Of a stretch of DNA of 64,000 bases, positions 33,678-46,211 are shown in pieces; positions within the stretch are counted from its first letter, which is position 1; every line of letters starts with the position of its first letter. The stretch comes from Phaeosaccion multiseriatum (taxonomy: Eukaryota; Ochrophyta, other classes): the NCBI GenBank assembly GCA_965112735.1, contig OZ218950.1:5518001-5582000 (forward strand), written 5' to 3'. The notes under the pieces were generated by a model that did no database searches, was not told where the DNA came from, and saw nothing but the letters and a program-made list of their open reading frames with translations. The position numbers were made by a program, and so were the translations under genes.

Positions 33678-35239
33678 ATGCAACCACCTACACCCGATGA
33701 GCTCGGCCTGGGCGATGGGAAGGGTGGGTTCGACTTCGAGCTCCTGCAAAGGAACCAGCGTCTAGTGGCGTCCCAGTCTCTGCAGGGAGGGGCGCTCAAA
33801 GCAAAGCTCACAGGTACAGGTTACACACGGGGTTGCCTTTGCTGGGGGAAGCTGCTGGTTATGCAGTGGAGCATGGCTTCAGCAAGAGTAGTAGGGTCCG
33901 AAGCAGCAGCAGCAGTGCGATGTGATGCTCAAGCCACGTGACGGGTTGAAGAGAAGAGTAGAGTAACTGGTGTGGAAGTCGACAGAGAGGACAGGCACAG
34001 GCTCCGTCCCGACACTACGGGCACAGGCTCCTTCCTCGGCAGACAGACAATCTGGAGTGTAGCTTGTGCTACTGCTGGGAGCTTTGAGATGGGGCTTGTT
34101 TTCGCCTTGGCCATCATAGAAGAGTCCCGTACGTCAATTACACCGCTGCTGGCCGGGCCCTCTCTTCTGCTCGAGCTCACGCATTGCTCGCTCAACAATT
34201 TCCAGGCACAACGATTGTGGGCATGGTGTACAAGTCTGGGATTGTGCTCGGAGCAGACACAAGGGCCACCGGAGGCTCAGAGGTTTGCGACAAGAACTGT
34301 GACAAAATCCACTACATTGCGCCAAACATTTACTGCTGCGGAGCCGGAACAGCAGCAGACACCGAGAAGACAACAGAAAACGTATCAGGACAGGTATGTT
34401 GATCGTCGAACGGTGCTCGAAGAGTGAGATTCGACTCATTGTTCACGCCCCTCCCTCCCCCTACCTGCCCCCCCCCCGCCCCCATTCCAGCTGGACCTGC
34501 TGCGACTGAGCACGGGCATGGGATCACGCGTGGTGACGGCCTTGACGGTTCTCAAGCGCATGCTTTACAGGTACCGTGAAAGTGTATATATCCTGCAGAT
34601 TTGGGGGAGGCTCATAGAGTAAGACATAATGTAAAAAAAACCCTCCCCGCTCAAACCCTTGCAGGTATCAAGGGCACATTAGCGCCGCACTGGTGCTCGG
34701 CGGGGTGGACTGCACAGGGCCGCACCTGTACAACGTGTACCCACACGGCAGCAGCGACAAGCTTCCCTTCGTCACCATGGGGTCGGGCTCTCTGGCCGCC
34801 ATGAGCGTGTTCGAGACCAAGTACGAGGATGAAATGAGCGAGGCGGACGGCGTGGAGCTGGTCAAGGAGGCCATCTTGGCGGGTGTGTTCAACGACCTTG
34901 GCTCGGGCAGCAACTGTGATATTACCATCATTCGCACAGACGGTAAGACAAGCACAATGCAGCCAGGGCAGGGCAGGGCAGGGCAGGGCAGTAGCGCGGG
35001 GCAGGGGCGCACACGTCATGCGAGAGCTCCCCATTCTCAACCCTGTGCATGTGCGATGCTCTGTCAATTGGTGACCGACCCCCCACAACCACACAGGGAC
35101 TGTAACGCGGAAGCGTGGATACGAGACGCCCAACGACGTGGGGCTGCTGCGGGATGCCGTCACCAGACCTGCTGCTGTCAAGGTGCCCCTCGGGGCCACA
35201 AAGGTGGAGAGCAGCACGACGGTCAAGGCCTCGGCATGA
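33678..35239 (+). CDS. PSMB7: 20S proteasome subunit beta-2 (beta type-7), trypsin-like
   Basis: Five exons: 33678-33813, 34206-34393, 34491-34570, 34665-34942, 35097-35239; 274 residues. A 46-residue propeptide ends in KLTG, so maturation exposes catalytic Thr47 (TTIVG). Asp17 and Lys33 of the mature numbering are both present ([11 protein letters not shown] and NCDK). [42 protein letters not shown] and FNDLGSGSN are diagnostic for beta-2. It contributes trypsin-like activity to the core particle in cytosol and nucleus. Same strand as Hikeshi, 199 bp downstream, the only tandem pair in the window. The spacer carries repeated ATATCGATAT palindromes that may be its promoter. Confidence 0.96.
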
Positions 35240-35466
35240 TAGGGAAACAGAGGCCTTGTTGCTCCTTGACGGGTGGGTATCAATGGCCTAGACTCGGCGG
35301 CATCGATCTTGGTTACAGTATCGCCCCCCGTCCTCCCCTCCACCATGTGTGTGTGTGTGCGTGCGTGCTTCGGTGTGAGTAAAGGACGGACAATCAAATC
35401 ACCCAAAAATTATACATACATTGAACGCCTCCACAAAAAACCTCTTCTAGCTCCTCAGTCACTCAG

Positions 35467-38400
35467 TCAGTCGAGGTCTTGCTGCCCGAAGGTCTCTTGC
35501 CACACCTCCTCCATCTCTGTCTCGAGCTCGTACGCTGCCTTGATGAGCCCGCCCCTCCAACAGGCCCGAATGGCGGCCTTGTAGCAGTACGGGTCCGGCA
35601 CGAGCCCGTCCGTCTTCATCTCCTCCATGATGGCCGAGGCCTTGTCCGCCTCTGAGGCCTTGGCGCACATGGCCAGAGCACTGCGGTAACACGCCGCGTT
35701 GGGCAGCACCCTCGCCACCTTCATGGCTTCGAAGATGAGAAAGGCCTTGTCGTGCTCCCTCGCCCACGCGGATGCGTTCATAGCAGCGCTGGGGGGGGGC
35801 ACGGGGCATGGTGTGCGAGGGCATGGGGTAGGCTTTAGTATTGTTGCTTCAGTAAAGAAAGAAAGGCACACATTGAGCTCTCCGACTACAAAAAGCCATA
35901 CCAAAAGCTGAATTGGTCAGGCGAGAGTCCAGCGTCGTGCATCTCCCCCAGTAGCAGGCTGGCGCGCACGCTGTACTTCTGTTGGACAGGGAAGACATTC
36001 GAATCGGCAGGGGGCGTAGTAGGGTATTGCGGTGCTGTGAGACTTTGGCGCACGCAAAAAGCCCACGAGCACGCAACGACCCCACTCCCCCCCGGGTGTT
36101 GAAGACGGAGGGCGCGATGGATGGATGGATGGGTCGATCAGGGGGGGCACGGGGCCCAACACGGGGCCCAACAAGGAGCGCATCATTATCGCCAGTTTCA
36201 GTTTCGCCTGCGTCTCCGCCGCTCTGTACTCGCCACCTTTCATCATCACCCCCGTTCCTCACCTTCCTCACGTCTTCGGGCTGCGAGACCCTGACCTTCT
36301 GCGCACAAGCGTCGATGACTGTGTTGAAATGCCACACCTTTTTGGGCAGGGTGGGTGTGTTTCGGTGTGGGAGGCAACGACATGAGACGAATGAGCATCG
36401 CAAGAGACGGAGGAACAAGCTGCTCAAATCATCATTCATCGCAAGAGACGGAGAGGAACAAGCTGCTCAAATCATCATTCATCGCAAGAGACGGAGGAAC
36501 AAGCTGCTCAAATCATCATTCATCCGCGCAGCAGCAGCAGGTGCCCCCTCCCTGCCCGCCCCCTCCGCTCCCTCCTACCTGTGGCTCCTTGCCGAGACGC
36601 CTCATGTTGCCCAGGAGCTCCAAGGCCCGCTCAGCGTCTGCGGCCTTGGCACCTGGGGGAGCGGGGTAAAGAGCAGGCCGGAGGAGAGGGGGAGCGGGGA
36701 GGGGCGGATGAGATCGATGTTCTTAACCCTACAATTGTATTCAATCACCTGCACCTCTCAAGCGCGCTCCTTCTTCCCTCCTTCCTCACTCACATGCTTT
36801 CAGGGCGGCTCCGTAGCTCGCATCGGTCGGTTCGAGGCCTCTGTGGAACATTTCGGTCAGGAGCGAAAACGCCGCCTGCAGGGCATTCACGCACAGCACA
36901 ACAGAGGGGGGGGGGGGGGGTTTAGAGCCAACAGGCCCAGCCAGAAGATAACACCAACCACTAGTTATGTGCGTTGTTGGGGCCCGCAAGGGTCAGGACG
37001 CCCAAGATGCCTCACCGTGAAATCCCCACACTCTGCGCATGAATCCATGGCGACGTTGAAGCAAATCTCCTTGGGCTCCACCCCCGCCTCGTCCAGACTC
37101 TTGAGGAAGTCCAACGCTGCCGCTGCATTTCTGTCGCTGGAGATGGTCGAAGAACAAGTGCAGCGCCGAAGAACAATTACACCACTGGGGTTACACAACA
37201 AGCCCTGGGGCCCACTCCCCTCATTCAAACTCCAGTCACCACGTCTTACCTTGAGCGGTCAGTCCTTTTGGAGAACGCAAAGGACCTCAGCGCAGCACTG
37301 AGAGAGATTGAGAGAGGGAGAGAGAGAGAGGGAAGGGGGTGATGAGCAGGTGAGGAGGAGGAGGAGCCGCGACACTGCATACACACACAAAAGAAGGTGC
37401 TACAGGAGTGGGACAGGCAGCCACACCAACCTGTAGCAGTGGTTGTTCGGGGTCACTCCTTCTCGCTGCATACCAGCCAGCAAGGTCGTGGCGAGCGTTT
37501 CGTCCCCAGAGACTGCGCAAGCGTTGATTGCAGTTCCGTAGCAGTAAACGTCCTGACGGGGTGGGAGGGAGAGCGTAACTGTGTGCAAAGCACTCACGAG
37601 GACCAGCCTATTCCACAGCCCCACAAAGCCTTAGGATAAGACGCTGTGCACCCACGGAAAGCACCCTCGGCCATGCCTCACACACACACACACACATGAC
37701 CACTTACTGGGGTGAGTCCCGCTTCAAGCATCTCCTCGAGTAAGCTCAGGGCGAGCGTCGGCTTACCCGCCCTCGCACATGCATCCATCGCCGTGCCATA
37801 CACGACGAGGTTAGGAGTCACTCCCGTGGCCTCCATGTCATCAAGCAGCGCCAGCGCCCTGTCAGCAGCAAGACGGGTCAGGGGCTATTCTTCCCTCACT
37901 ACTGGCCTTCCTCCCTATTCAATTTACCTGTTCGCGTCCCCCAGCAGTGCGCACGCGTGTATGGCGTGCCCATAGGAATACACATCCATGCTCACACCTG
38001 CGCACAGAAAGACCAGAAAGACCGGCAGCGAGAGAGAGAGAGTACGCCACGCTCGAGTTCAGATAGATTCTCACAAAAACACGCCCAATGGTGACAACTT
38101 GACCCACCCTCCCCCCCCCCCGGCAGGAAGCCATGAAGCGACAGACCTCAGGCCGATCAAAATGCCATGCACCTATCCCGGTCGTACCTCTCGACGTCAT
38201 CTCATGAAGCACCACATCGAGGGCCTGCTGCGGCTGCCCAGCGGAGATGAAGGCCTGCAGCAAGGTGTTGTAATTCACTACGGTGAGCTTCAGACCCCGT
38301 GCGGCTTTCCGATTCACCATCGCTGCTGCATCCAAAGGTCTGCGCGAGAAGATTGGAGAAGGGGTTCGAGGGGAGGTTGGGGAGGGGTTGTTGAAAAGGG

Positions 38401-41265
38401 TCTGTTAGAGAGAGAGAGTGTGTGTGTGTGTGTGCGCGTGTGTGTGCGTCCATGGCTCATCGCACGTACCTTCCAAGGCACGCCAGCGCTGCCACCGCAC
38501 AGTCGTAAGTGGAGCCGTCGAAGGCCAGGCTGCTCTGTCCCATGAGCGTCACCAGCTTCAGCACGTCCTCCGGTCTGTGGCCCTCGAGCAGGGCATGAAG
38601 ACCGGGATTCAATGCTTCCACAGCCACCTACGAGGAATCGTAGCAGCGTGTGGGCACGTTCAGAGTTAATCCAAGATGAAATGTCGAGCCGAGTCGGACC
38701 TCCGCCCGCCTTGTCTATATTTCTGTCTTTCTGTCTTTCTACCCCAGCCCCGAGGGTACCATCTTACCTTTGCTCCATCGGCCTGTGCCTGCTCGAACAC
38801 TGTGGCCACGTCATCAACGCGGTGCGACAGCCCACACAGCCGCAGCACAGCGTTGTAGCAGTAGCTGGAGGTGCCAGGGGGGGGGGGTGGGGGGCAAGGA
38901 AGGGAGTCAGGAACGGCTAAACCCTCACCCTTACCACGCAAGAGGGAAGGAGCTGCCAGGACACACAAGCCGCGTGAGGAGGCAACAGGTCCGCTCGTGT
39001 TGCCGGGGGAAGCCCGACGCTTAGAGAGCAGAGAGCCAGTCAGTCGGAGTCGTCGAAGAGTGCCAGCCCTCCACGATCTCCTCTCACCTGTTGGGGCGCG
39101 GACCAGCCGGGCCTGCATCTTTCATCTCCTGCAACAGGGCCAGCCCCTTGTCACACAGCGCTTCGCACTTGTCCTTATGCCCGTGGCCGTCCCCCTTCCC
39201 CTGTCGCTCCTTTCTGGCTGCTTTCCTCCGCTCAGCCAGCAGCGACTCAGCCAGGCCGTGAATGACGGTCCCATATGAAACGGCGTCGGTACTCAGCCCT
39301 CTGCTCGCCATCTCCCTTAGCAAATCCAAGGCCTTCTGTGTCTGCCCCCCCCGCACACACGCATTCATCGCTGCATTGTACGTCACAACAGTCGGCTTGG
39401 TGATCTTCGTCACCTCCGCCAAGGTCCCCGCCGCCGCCGGAGCGCTCTCCTTGGCGTCTGCAAGGTCAGGCGTATCCCACATGTCCTTTAGCAGGGCCAG
39501 CGCATCGTCCACCCTTCCTTCTCTTGCGCAAGCCCTCATGGCTGCATTATAGCTCACTTCATCGGCACCCCCCCCCCCTCCCTCCCGTATCATGTCGAGG
39601 ACGTCCAGCGCTCTCGACGCGTCTTCCTCGCAGGCAAGAATGGCGATATTGTACAAACCCCGGCCTGGATTCGGTACATCTTTGATCTGTGGAGGGAAGA
39701 AAGGCGGGGGAGATGTGGATGATATCATGCCTTGCTCTGAGTGGCAAGGTCATCTCAATGCTTTTCCTCACCCCGCCCAGCAAAGCCTTCTCGAGAGCTC
39801 ACACCTCCGGCCGACCGTCTCCCTCTTCCTCCCACTCACCAGCCAATCGAACACCATCATGACGTCCTGCAGCCTCCCCCGTTTATACATGGCCTTGACC
39901 ACAGCAGTGTAGCACTTCTTGGTGGGCGTTACGCCCCTCTCCCTAAGCTCCGTCAGCAGCCCCTTGGCCTCCGTCACTTCTCGATTGCTGCAAAGAGTTT
40001 GAACGAGGAGTAGAGCGTTCTAAAATTGAGACTGCATACAGTACACGATAATCCAGACAACGTATTGCTGACCTACCTGGCCTTGACCATTTCCTTAATC
40101 ACGCTCTCGTACGCCATCCCCATTGGCGGCAGGCCGGCATCTCGCGCCTCTCTCAGTAGAGCGAGCGCCTTCCGCCTATTGTTGATCCGCGTAAAGGCCA
40201 ATATGGCTGCCTGGTACAGAGCTGGTCTAGGATCCTCTTCTGATACAAGACGAGAAACAATACATACACACAAACACACACGATTAGATTAGAAGAGCCG
40301 GACGACGACTGAGGAGGACCATGCTCGCCCTCGCCATCGTATCGTCCCATCGCACCTCCTTCTTGTCGGTACCCGGCTCGCAAAACGTCTCTCAGGAGGC
40401 CTTCCACCTCGTGCGCCATACCAGCTTTGGAGCAGAGAGTGGCGCAGCGCACGATATCCTCCGATGAAAGGCGCACCCCGCCCCCCATCATGCCCTTGAC
40501 CAGCTTGAGCAGAGCCTTGGGGTTTCCCAGCAAGACGGCCGCATCGATTTCTGAAGCGTTCAAGTGCGTGGAATGCTGTGGCTGCTGCGGCTGCTGTGGC
40601 TGCTGCTGCTCCTGATGACGAAACTGGACAGGCTTTCCCCGTTCCAGTTTCTCCTGCTGCATTGGCCCTGGAGCCTCCAGCTCAAGGTCGGTCGCTCTCG
40701 GCAGGTGCCACATGCGAGAAGAAGAGCAAGCGCCCACCGGGAATAATAGCGAGGTCCTGCTACCTCCACTGCTAACAGCGCTGCTGCTGCTACTCCTCAT
40801 CCTGCGACCAGAGTTCCTCCGGGCGACGCCGTAGGTCCTGAAAGGACGGCGGTTGCCGCTTCTGTCGCTGGTGCCAGAAGCAGAAGCGACGGCATTGGTC
40901 ATCGATAAGTCCCTCCCCCCGATCTCCAATTGGCGCACCCGGTAAAGTCGCTCTGCAACCCTCCTCGCCTGATCCTGCCCCTGTCCAATCTCCAGCTGCT
41001 TGATGGCCTCCAAGCAGCCCTCTCCTTGTGTTCGGCTCGCCAGCAGCGATGCAGCCACTCGTGCTTTGTCCTCGAGACCGTTCCCATCTCTAGTACTGGG
41101 CCGTGCCCGCACGCGCCTTCCTCTACAACCCAAGCCACCTCTGCCCCCTTGCCTCTCTAGGGCAGAGGCCTCTCTGCATGGAGGCGGCGGCAGGAGCGCT
41201 TGGTGTGCAAAACAAACAAATCTGCTCGCCTGAGAATAGGCTGGTCCAGGGAAAGATAAAGGCAT
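35467..41265 (-). CDS. Pentatricopeptide repeat (PPR) protein, 1111 residues
   Basis: Seventeen exons: 41265-40356, 40239-40077, 39987-39840, 39686-39088, 38864-38768, 38627-38470, 38339-38188, 37997-37928, 37858-37708, 37552-37431, 37297-37250, 37136-37016, 36875-36794, 36652-36579, 36337-36296, 35978-35902, 35788-35467. The first exon gives a basic, low-complexity N-terminus (MPLSFPGPAYSQ...) with a Gln/Pro tract and could include an organelle transit peptide. After that come many degenerate 35-residue repeats of the P class (SYNAAMRACAREGRVDDALALL, TYNAAMNACVRGGQTQKALDLL, VYGTAMDACARAGKPTLALSLL). No E, DYW or Smr domain is seen at the end. PPR proteins bind organelle RNA base by base and guide processing or translation. 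The target is unknown. Only 61 bp separate its ATG from that of the sterol methyltransferase. Confidence 0.88.
36396..36520. repeat. Three-copy 41-43 bp tandem repeat in PPR intron 14
   Basis: Copies 36396-36436, 36437-36479 and 36480-36520 begin CATCGCAAGAGACGGA and end AAATCATCATT; the middle one has a 2-bp GA insertion. Confidence 0.9.
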
Positions 41266-41326
41266 AGCCAGTCGTATTCGTCCTAAGCAGCATCAGCACG
41301 TCGTTGCTCCTGCAAAACAAGGCGGG
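41266..41326. promoter_or_regulatory. Very short divergent spacer, PPR / sterol methyltransferase
   Basis: 61 bp between the two chosen ATGs. If translation of the methyltransferase starts at the in-frame ATG 41381 the spacer is 115 bp. Either way transcription of one gene probably begins inside the other's transcribed region. Confidence 0.5.
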
Positions 41327-44252
41327 ATGACGGAGGAGGAGGCCGTCTACTGCCATCTCATCTATTCCACGTCCGTCTCTATGTCAATGAATACCCCTCC
41401 GGCCCACGTCCCCGTTCACGCGATCAGCGCTTTTTTGCAAACCATGGCAGCAGCAGGGATAGCCACTGCTCTCCTCTGCGGGGTGGGGGCGCATCTGAGC
41501 TCGAAGTTCGGCTCTGTGGACGAGGTATGGCAAGCATCCAAGGCCTTTCCTGAGCAGGACTCGTCTGTGCAAGGCGGATTTGTGATGGTTGTCCTGGCAT
41601 CCCTCTACCTGTTGGTTAAGGTACGAGCAATGAGCTGATCAGAGAAGGGCCGACTTTGCACTAACTGACGAGGGAGTGCGTGTATCACCAGGCCTTCATA
41701 TGTTGCTCTCCTGCCCCCTTCCACCCCTCTCATTTACGAGTCCTTTTCCCTGCTATTGCTGTCCCGCGACTCCTGTCGCTGCTGCTGCCGCTGCAACTGA
41801 TTCCGACTCTGCTCTCCCCCGTGCAGATACCATGCAGCCTGCTGTACGACTCAGACCCGCTGGCCAGGACTTGGGACTTCTTCATGACCTTCACACGGCA
41901 GGAGAAAAAGAGAGGCATCGAGGTAGGGAGTGAGTCGAAGGGTCTCGACGCTCAGAGGGTGAAGAGCATGCGGGGTGAGGGTAAAGGCAAGAGGAAGGGC
42001 TTGGAAGAAGTCATGGTCGTTTGCAGGCGAGAGGAGAGCTCAACGACCTTTGCACGTGTCCCCCCAGGTGAACTCCTGGATTGACGAGTACAACGATATG
42101 CACGACGATGGAAAGACCAGTACGACAGAGCGCGAGACCAAGTATAAGACGGTGAGAAGTAGTGGGAGGAAGAGATCTTTTTTTGCGCATATAGTGGCAC
42201 GAAGAAGAGCGAGCATGGCCCGTAGTAACCCTTGGTGCGCCCTACCCTCCGTCCTCCGTCGTCGTGAACATGATATGCCCGTTTCCTCGGTGATGCTGAA
42301 GCTCGTGAACGCGTACTACGAGTTGGCCACGCTATTCTACGAGTGGGGCTGGGGCACGTCATTCCACTTTGCCGACAGAAGGAAAGGGGAATCATTCGCG
42401 CAGTCCATTAAGCGCCATGAGTACTACCTGGCGGGGAGGCTGGCGGTATCGAGGGGGGCCAAGGTGAGAGGACCAGAGGGAGGTTGAAGCGCCAGGGCCT
42501 CCACCCATCCCCTCCTCCGTACACTACCATCTGCTGCTACTGGTGCATATCTCCCCTCCGTGCTCAGGTTCTGGATTGCGGTTGTGGCATTGGTGGGCCC
42601 TACCGTAACATCGCAGAGTTCACCGGAGCAGACGTGACGGGAATCACTCTAAACGAGTACCAAGTGAACCGAGCCAACGAGCTCAACAAGTTGGCAGGCA
42701 TAGATGGTCAAGTGCGCTCCGTTCAAGGGGACTTCATGAAGCTTCCATTCAAGGAGGTCAGTACCAAGCTCCCCTCTTCTGCTACAGCTAGCTTACACCA
42801 GCGAGAGACGGGGCTTCACCACGAATCTAGCAAGTGTTGATCTCCTGTGTCGCTCTGCTCATGCTCTCTCCTTTACCCGTTTGTGCGTGCATTAGGGGAC
42901 TTTCGATGGTGTTTATGCCATCGAAGCAACGTGCCACGCCCCCAGGCGAGAAGGCGTCTACTCGGAGATCTACCGAGTGCTCAAGCCGGGATGTACCTTT
43001 GCCCTCTACGAGTGGTGCTTAACTGACAAGTAAGCACGCGTTTCCGTCTTGTGAGGATTGTGTGCACATGACCCGATGGTGATGATGGTCGTGAAGTGCA
43101 AGGACGGGTACTTGGCAAGGACGGCGCATATCTAATCAATGGCCGGGAGGGGTTCTGTGGATCGAGCCCCCTCCCGACTACCTCTTACCGCAGCTGTCCG
43201 GCCTTTGGTGATGCTTCTTTTGTCCCTGTCGTGCTGGTGATGTTGGTTTATCCCCTGTCTTTGACTCGTCTGTCCACCAAGGTACGACGCAGACAATGAG
43301 AGCCACCGCCTCATCAAGAAGCAGATCGAGGAGGGAGACGGCCTGCCTGACATGTGCGGCCCTCCCGCCATCGTCGCCGCACTCGAGGCCGTAGGTTTTG
43401 AGGTTACAGAAACAAGAGGTGCGTTTCTACATGTGTCCAGAAGGGGGCAGAGACTGGAATACGGGAAAGCAGTCAGTCGTATCACGTCGTTCCTCCTCCC
43501 TGATTCGTCTCCCACCCACGTGTGATTCATACCCCGCTGAATCCTCCTGTACTGTGGTATTCGTGTCCATGGTCCATCATCCCCACCACGATCCGAAACA
43601 CAGACATGGCGCTTGACCCCAACCCCGGAGGCATCCCCTGGTACCAGCCCCTCACCCCGTCCTGGAACCCCTTTACTCAGCGCTTCCAATTCACGGCCTT
43701 CGGCATGGCGCTGACCAAGTGCGTATTGTGGGTCATGGAGGCAATGCGGTTAGCACCAGCAGGGACGTACAAGGTAAGGGGTGAGGAGGTTGTAACGGCT
43801 TCTCTTTCGTATGTCTGAAGAGGAGAGGGGAGTGTTGTGTGGGGTTGTGTGTTCCTGCGTGCTTTGGGCCTTTCTTTTGTCCCTGTTTCCTCGTCCACGC
43901 TATGCCCACGGCCCCTTCACGCCCTCTCTTACCCTTGACTTGTGTACACATTCTACAAATGCCCCGTGGTGCCATTTCCCCGCAGGTCCAAGGAATGCTA
44001 CAGCAAGGAGGCATCGGATGTGCACAGGGGGGACTCACAGGCAAGCAGACAAGCTGTCAAGCCTGTATTTGTGGGTGTGCGAGTCCGCCTGCAAGCCTTT
44101 CGTATCCTGTCTAGAGAGGAAAGCTTCCCGCCTGCTCAAACGACGAAGGAAACTGACACATGTGCGATTCCCCCTTGCCTTGCCGCGCCCTCCTACCTCC
44201 AGGCACCTTCACACCCATGTTCTTGGCTGTGGTACAGAAGCCTCTGGCGTGA
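41327..44252 (+). CDS. SMT1: Sterol C-24 methyltransferase
   Basis: Ten exons: 41327-41620, 41827-41922, 42068-42151, 42302-42463, 42568-42756, 42896-43029, 43282-43418, 43604-43773, 43986-44040, 44203-44252; 456 residues. It uses S-adenosylmethionine to methylate C-24 of the sterol side chain in the ER. The N-terminus has a hydrophobic segment ([13 protein letters not shown]). Diagnostic blocks: [14 protein letters not shown] with KGESF, SAM motif [11 protein letters not shown] at about 214-223, [22 protein letters not shown], and [15 protein letters not shown]. The last exon encodes [14 protein letters not shown] as in other SMTs. Intron 9 appears to be GC-AG (donor 44041). An in-frame ATG at 41381 would give a 438-residue form and leave a more usual promoter length, so the start is uncertain. 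Confidence 0.93.
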
Positions 44253-44428
44253 AACTCTGCCTGCCGTTCGGCGAGGTTAAAGTAACAACGAAGCGCCAAG
44301 TTTTTAAGCGTCATTTAAGAGTCGGCCCGGATACTTGGGCTCTCGGCCCAATGGGCAATGTTCCAATGGTTTACATGCAATGTGTTTCAAATATTTCGGC
44401 TGAATTGATGAGCGAGCACTGCTCCAAA

Positions 44429-45054
44429 CTATGCTGCTCCGATCTTCTTGGCCCATTTCTTCTTCTTCTTGTCCTTCTTTCGGACCTCCTTGATGTCCCT
44501 CTCTTTCCAGCTGCTCTTCAGCACCCTCATTGGGCGACTCCCGAGGTAGGCGCCTAGATGAAGGTCACAACACGCGTCGAATCAAGAGGAGAGAGACTTG
44601 AGGAAGGGAGGAAGGAGTGGGGAAGGGAGACAAAAGAGGACTGACTGACTCACCATTCATTTCCCGAACCGCCTTGAGCATCTCGAAACCGTCGAGGAAA
44701 CTCACAAAGCCGTAGCCTTTGCTCTTGCGCGTGGCCGCATCGCGCACAATCTTGGCCTTGGCGAAGCTCTTGTACTTGCCCTTGAACACATTCGCAAGCT
44801 CGTTGTCGGTCGTCTGCAAGAGCGAGGAGGGGCAAGAGGGAGGGTAGAGTCAGGGAAGTCGTATGTGGCATCAACAACATGAGTGCACAAGATGCCGTGC
44901 CCTCCAGCCCCTCGGCCCCCGGTAGTGCGTACTTACTTCATTGCCAATGTCCCCAACGAAGACTCGAAAGTCGTTTTCGGGCCACTCCGCTAGTGACTTG
45001 TCTTCCCACACCTTCCCCCCTGCCATCCGAAGACACTTCTTTTTAGCCCCTTCT

Positions 45055-45096
<42 letters not shown>

Positions 45097-45885
45097 TGCC
45101 TGATCTTCTCCTGCTGCTGTTGCTGTTGCTGTCTAGCCAGGTGCCCTACCCCACCGCCCCACTGCCCGCTTTGACTCGACGCCCCTGCTCCCAACCCGCC
45201 ATTGACAGCCGCACCAGTAGCACCAGCGGCACCACTACCACCTCCACTCCCAGCCGACAAACCTGCAAACCCCACCCGCCCTATAATCTCTTTCATGTCC
45301 CCCCCCTTCAAGCCGCCGAGACCTAAAAGAACACGCGAGCAGCAGAACCACACAGCGTTAGTGTACATCTGTGGACCATGGGCACTTCGAGGCAAGGGAG
45401 ATCAACAGAGACAAACAACGCACAGACTCACCAGCATCGCCGCTCTCCAACCCGTCCTGTCCCTTGAGTCCGACCGAAGCAGCAGGAGCGCCCGCGAGCT
45501 TGGGCTTGCTCTTCACCACTGGGCCTTTCGAAGGCTTGGAAGCAGCAGCCACCACCGACGTCAACGCCACTCGCGCCTTCTTCGGGTCTGGCTCTTCCCC
45601 TGACCCCTTCGCCGCCGCCCCTGCTCCTAGTGCTGGTGTTGGTGGTGATGGTGCTGCTGTAGAAGTTTCTCCTTCTCCTGCTGCTTTTGCCACTGTCGAA
45701 GACACGCCAGGTGTTGGGTCCGCTCCCTGCGTTCCTTCTGCCTCCCTCGCCGCCTCTTCCCGCCCGCGCTTCCTTCCTCCATCAGCTTCCGGCCCCTCAG
45801 CTTCCCCTACAGCAGGCGTGGCGACGGGAGCGGTCTGTTCGATCTCCCCCATGAACTCTGCGAAGAGCGCATCTTCGTCCGCCAT
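44429..45885 (-). CDS. RBM42: RBM42-like RNA-binding protein (single C-terminal RRM)
   Basis: Four exons: 45885-45432, 45322-44937, 44813-44654, 44553-44429; 374 residues. The N-terminal half is acidic then Ala/Pro/Gly rich, followed by glutamine tracts encoded by CTG-rich DNA at 45057-45135. The RRM is split over exons 2-4: DFRVFVGDIGNE (RNP2), KGYGFVSFLDGFE (RNP1), and LGSRPMRVLKSSWKERD, with a lysine-rich end. The sequence just before the RRM (KVWEDKSLAEWPENDF) and just after it match animal RBM42 closely. The family takes part in mRNA stability and splicing, with a role in stress granules reported in animals. Divergent from the HERPUD-like gene by 326 bp. Confidence 0.9.
45057..45135 (-). 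repeat. CTG-rich tract coding poly-glutamine in RBM42
   Basis: Two blocks of CTG/TTG units read as CAG/CAA on the coding strand, giving about 14 and 7 glutamines in exon 2. Confidence 0.9.
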
Positions 45886-46211
45886 CTTTTCCTTCTTGAG
45901 CTTGGCGATGTGTGAGGGCGATTTTACCGTCTGTTGCCATCTGTTGTTCCTTTTCCCATTTTTCCCTTCTTTGCTTGCTTCCCCCCACTGCTAAAGGCGC
46001 GTGTGGGTACCCGCACTTGTCCCCTCAGTGGAAATCTATACTACTCAAAGGGCGGGGATACCAGGGAAAGGGATCGCACATCAGGTTCGTCTATCGATCC
46101 GTCGATGCACATCTCTCTCCTCTCCTCCCCCCCCCGGTGACACGCGTCTCTAATCAAAGCTCTTCTCTTCTTCCTGTTCTGCCTACTCTTGCGGCTCATG
46201 ACTCAGCAGGG
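45886..46211. promoter_or_regulatory. Divergent promoter, RBM42-like / HERPUD-like
   Basis: 326 bp with no convincing gene. The HERPUD-like reading frame happens to stay open upstream through the whole spacer, but its Met codons there are not in a coding-like context. A TCTATCGATCCGTCGATG stretch near 46088 is weakly similar to the TATCGATA palindromes of other promoters in this window. Confidence 0.45.

Noticed and set aside
35982-37301. + strand 439-codon frame
   Set aside because: Antisense to several short PPR exons and introns; no family content, and stays open only because of local base bias.
45912-46211. Upstream extension of the HERPUD-like frame to 45912
   Set aside because: The ubiquitin-like fold begins right after ATG 46212; upstream residues look like untranslated sequence and would overlap the divergent promoter.
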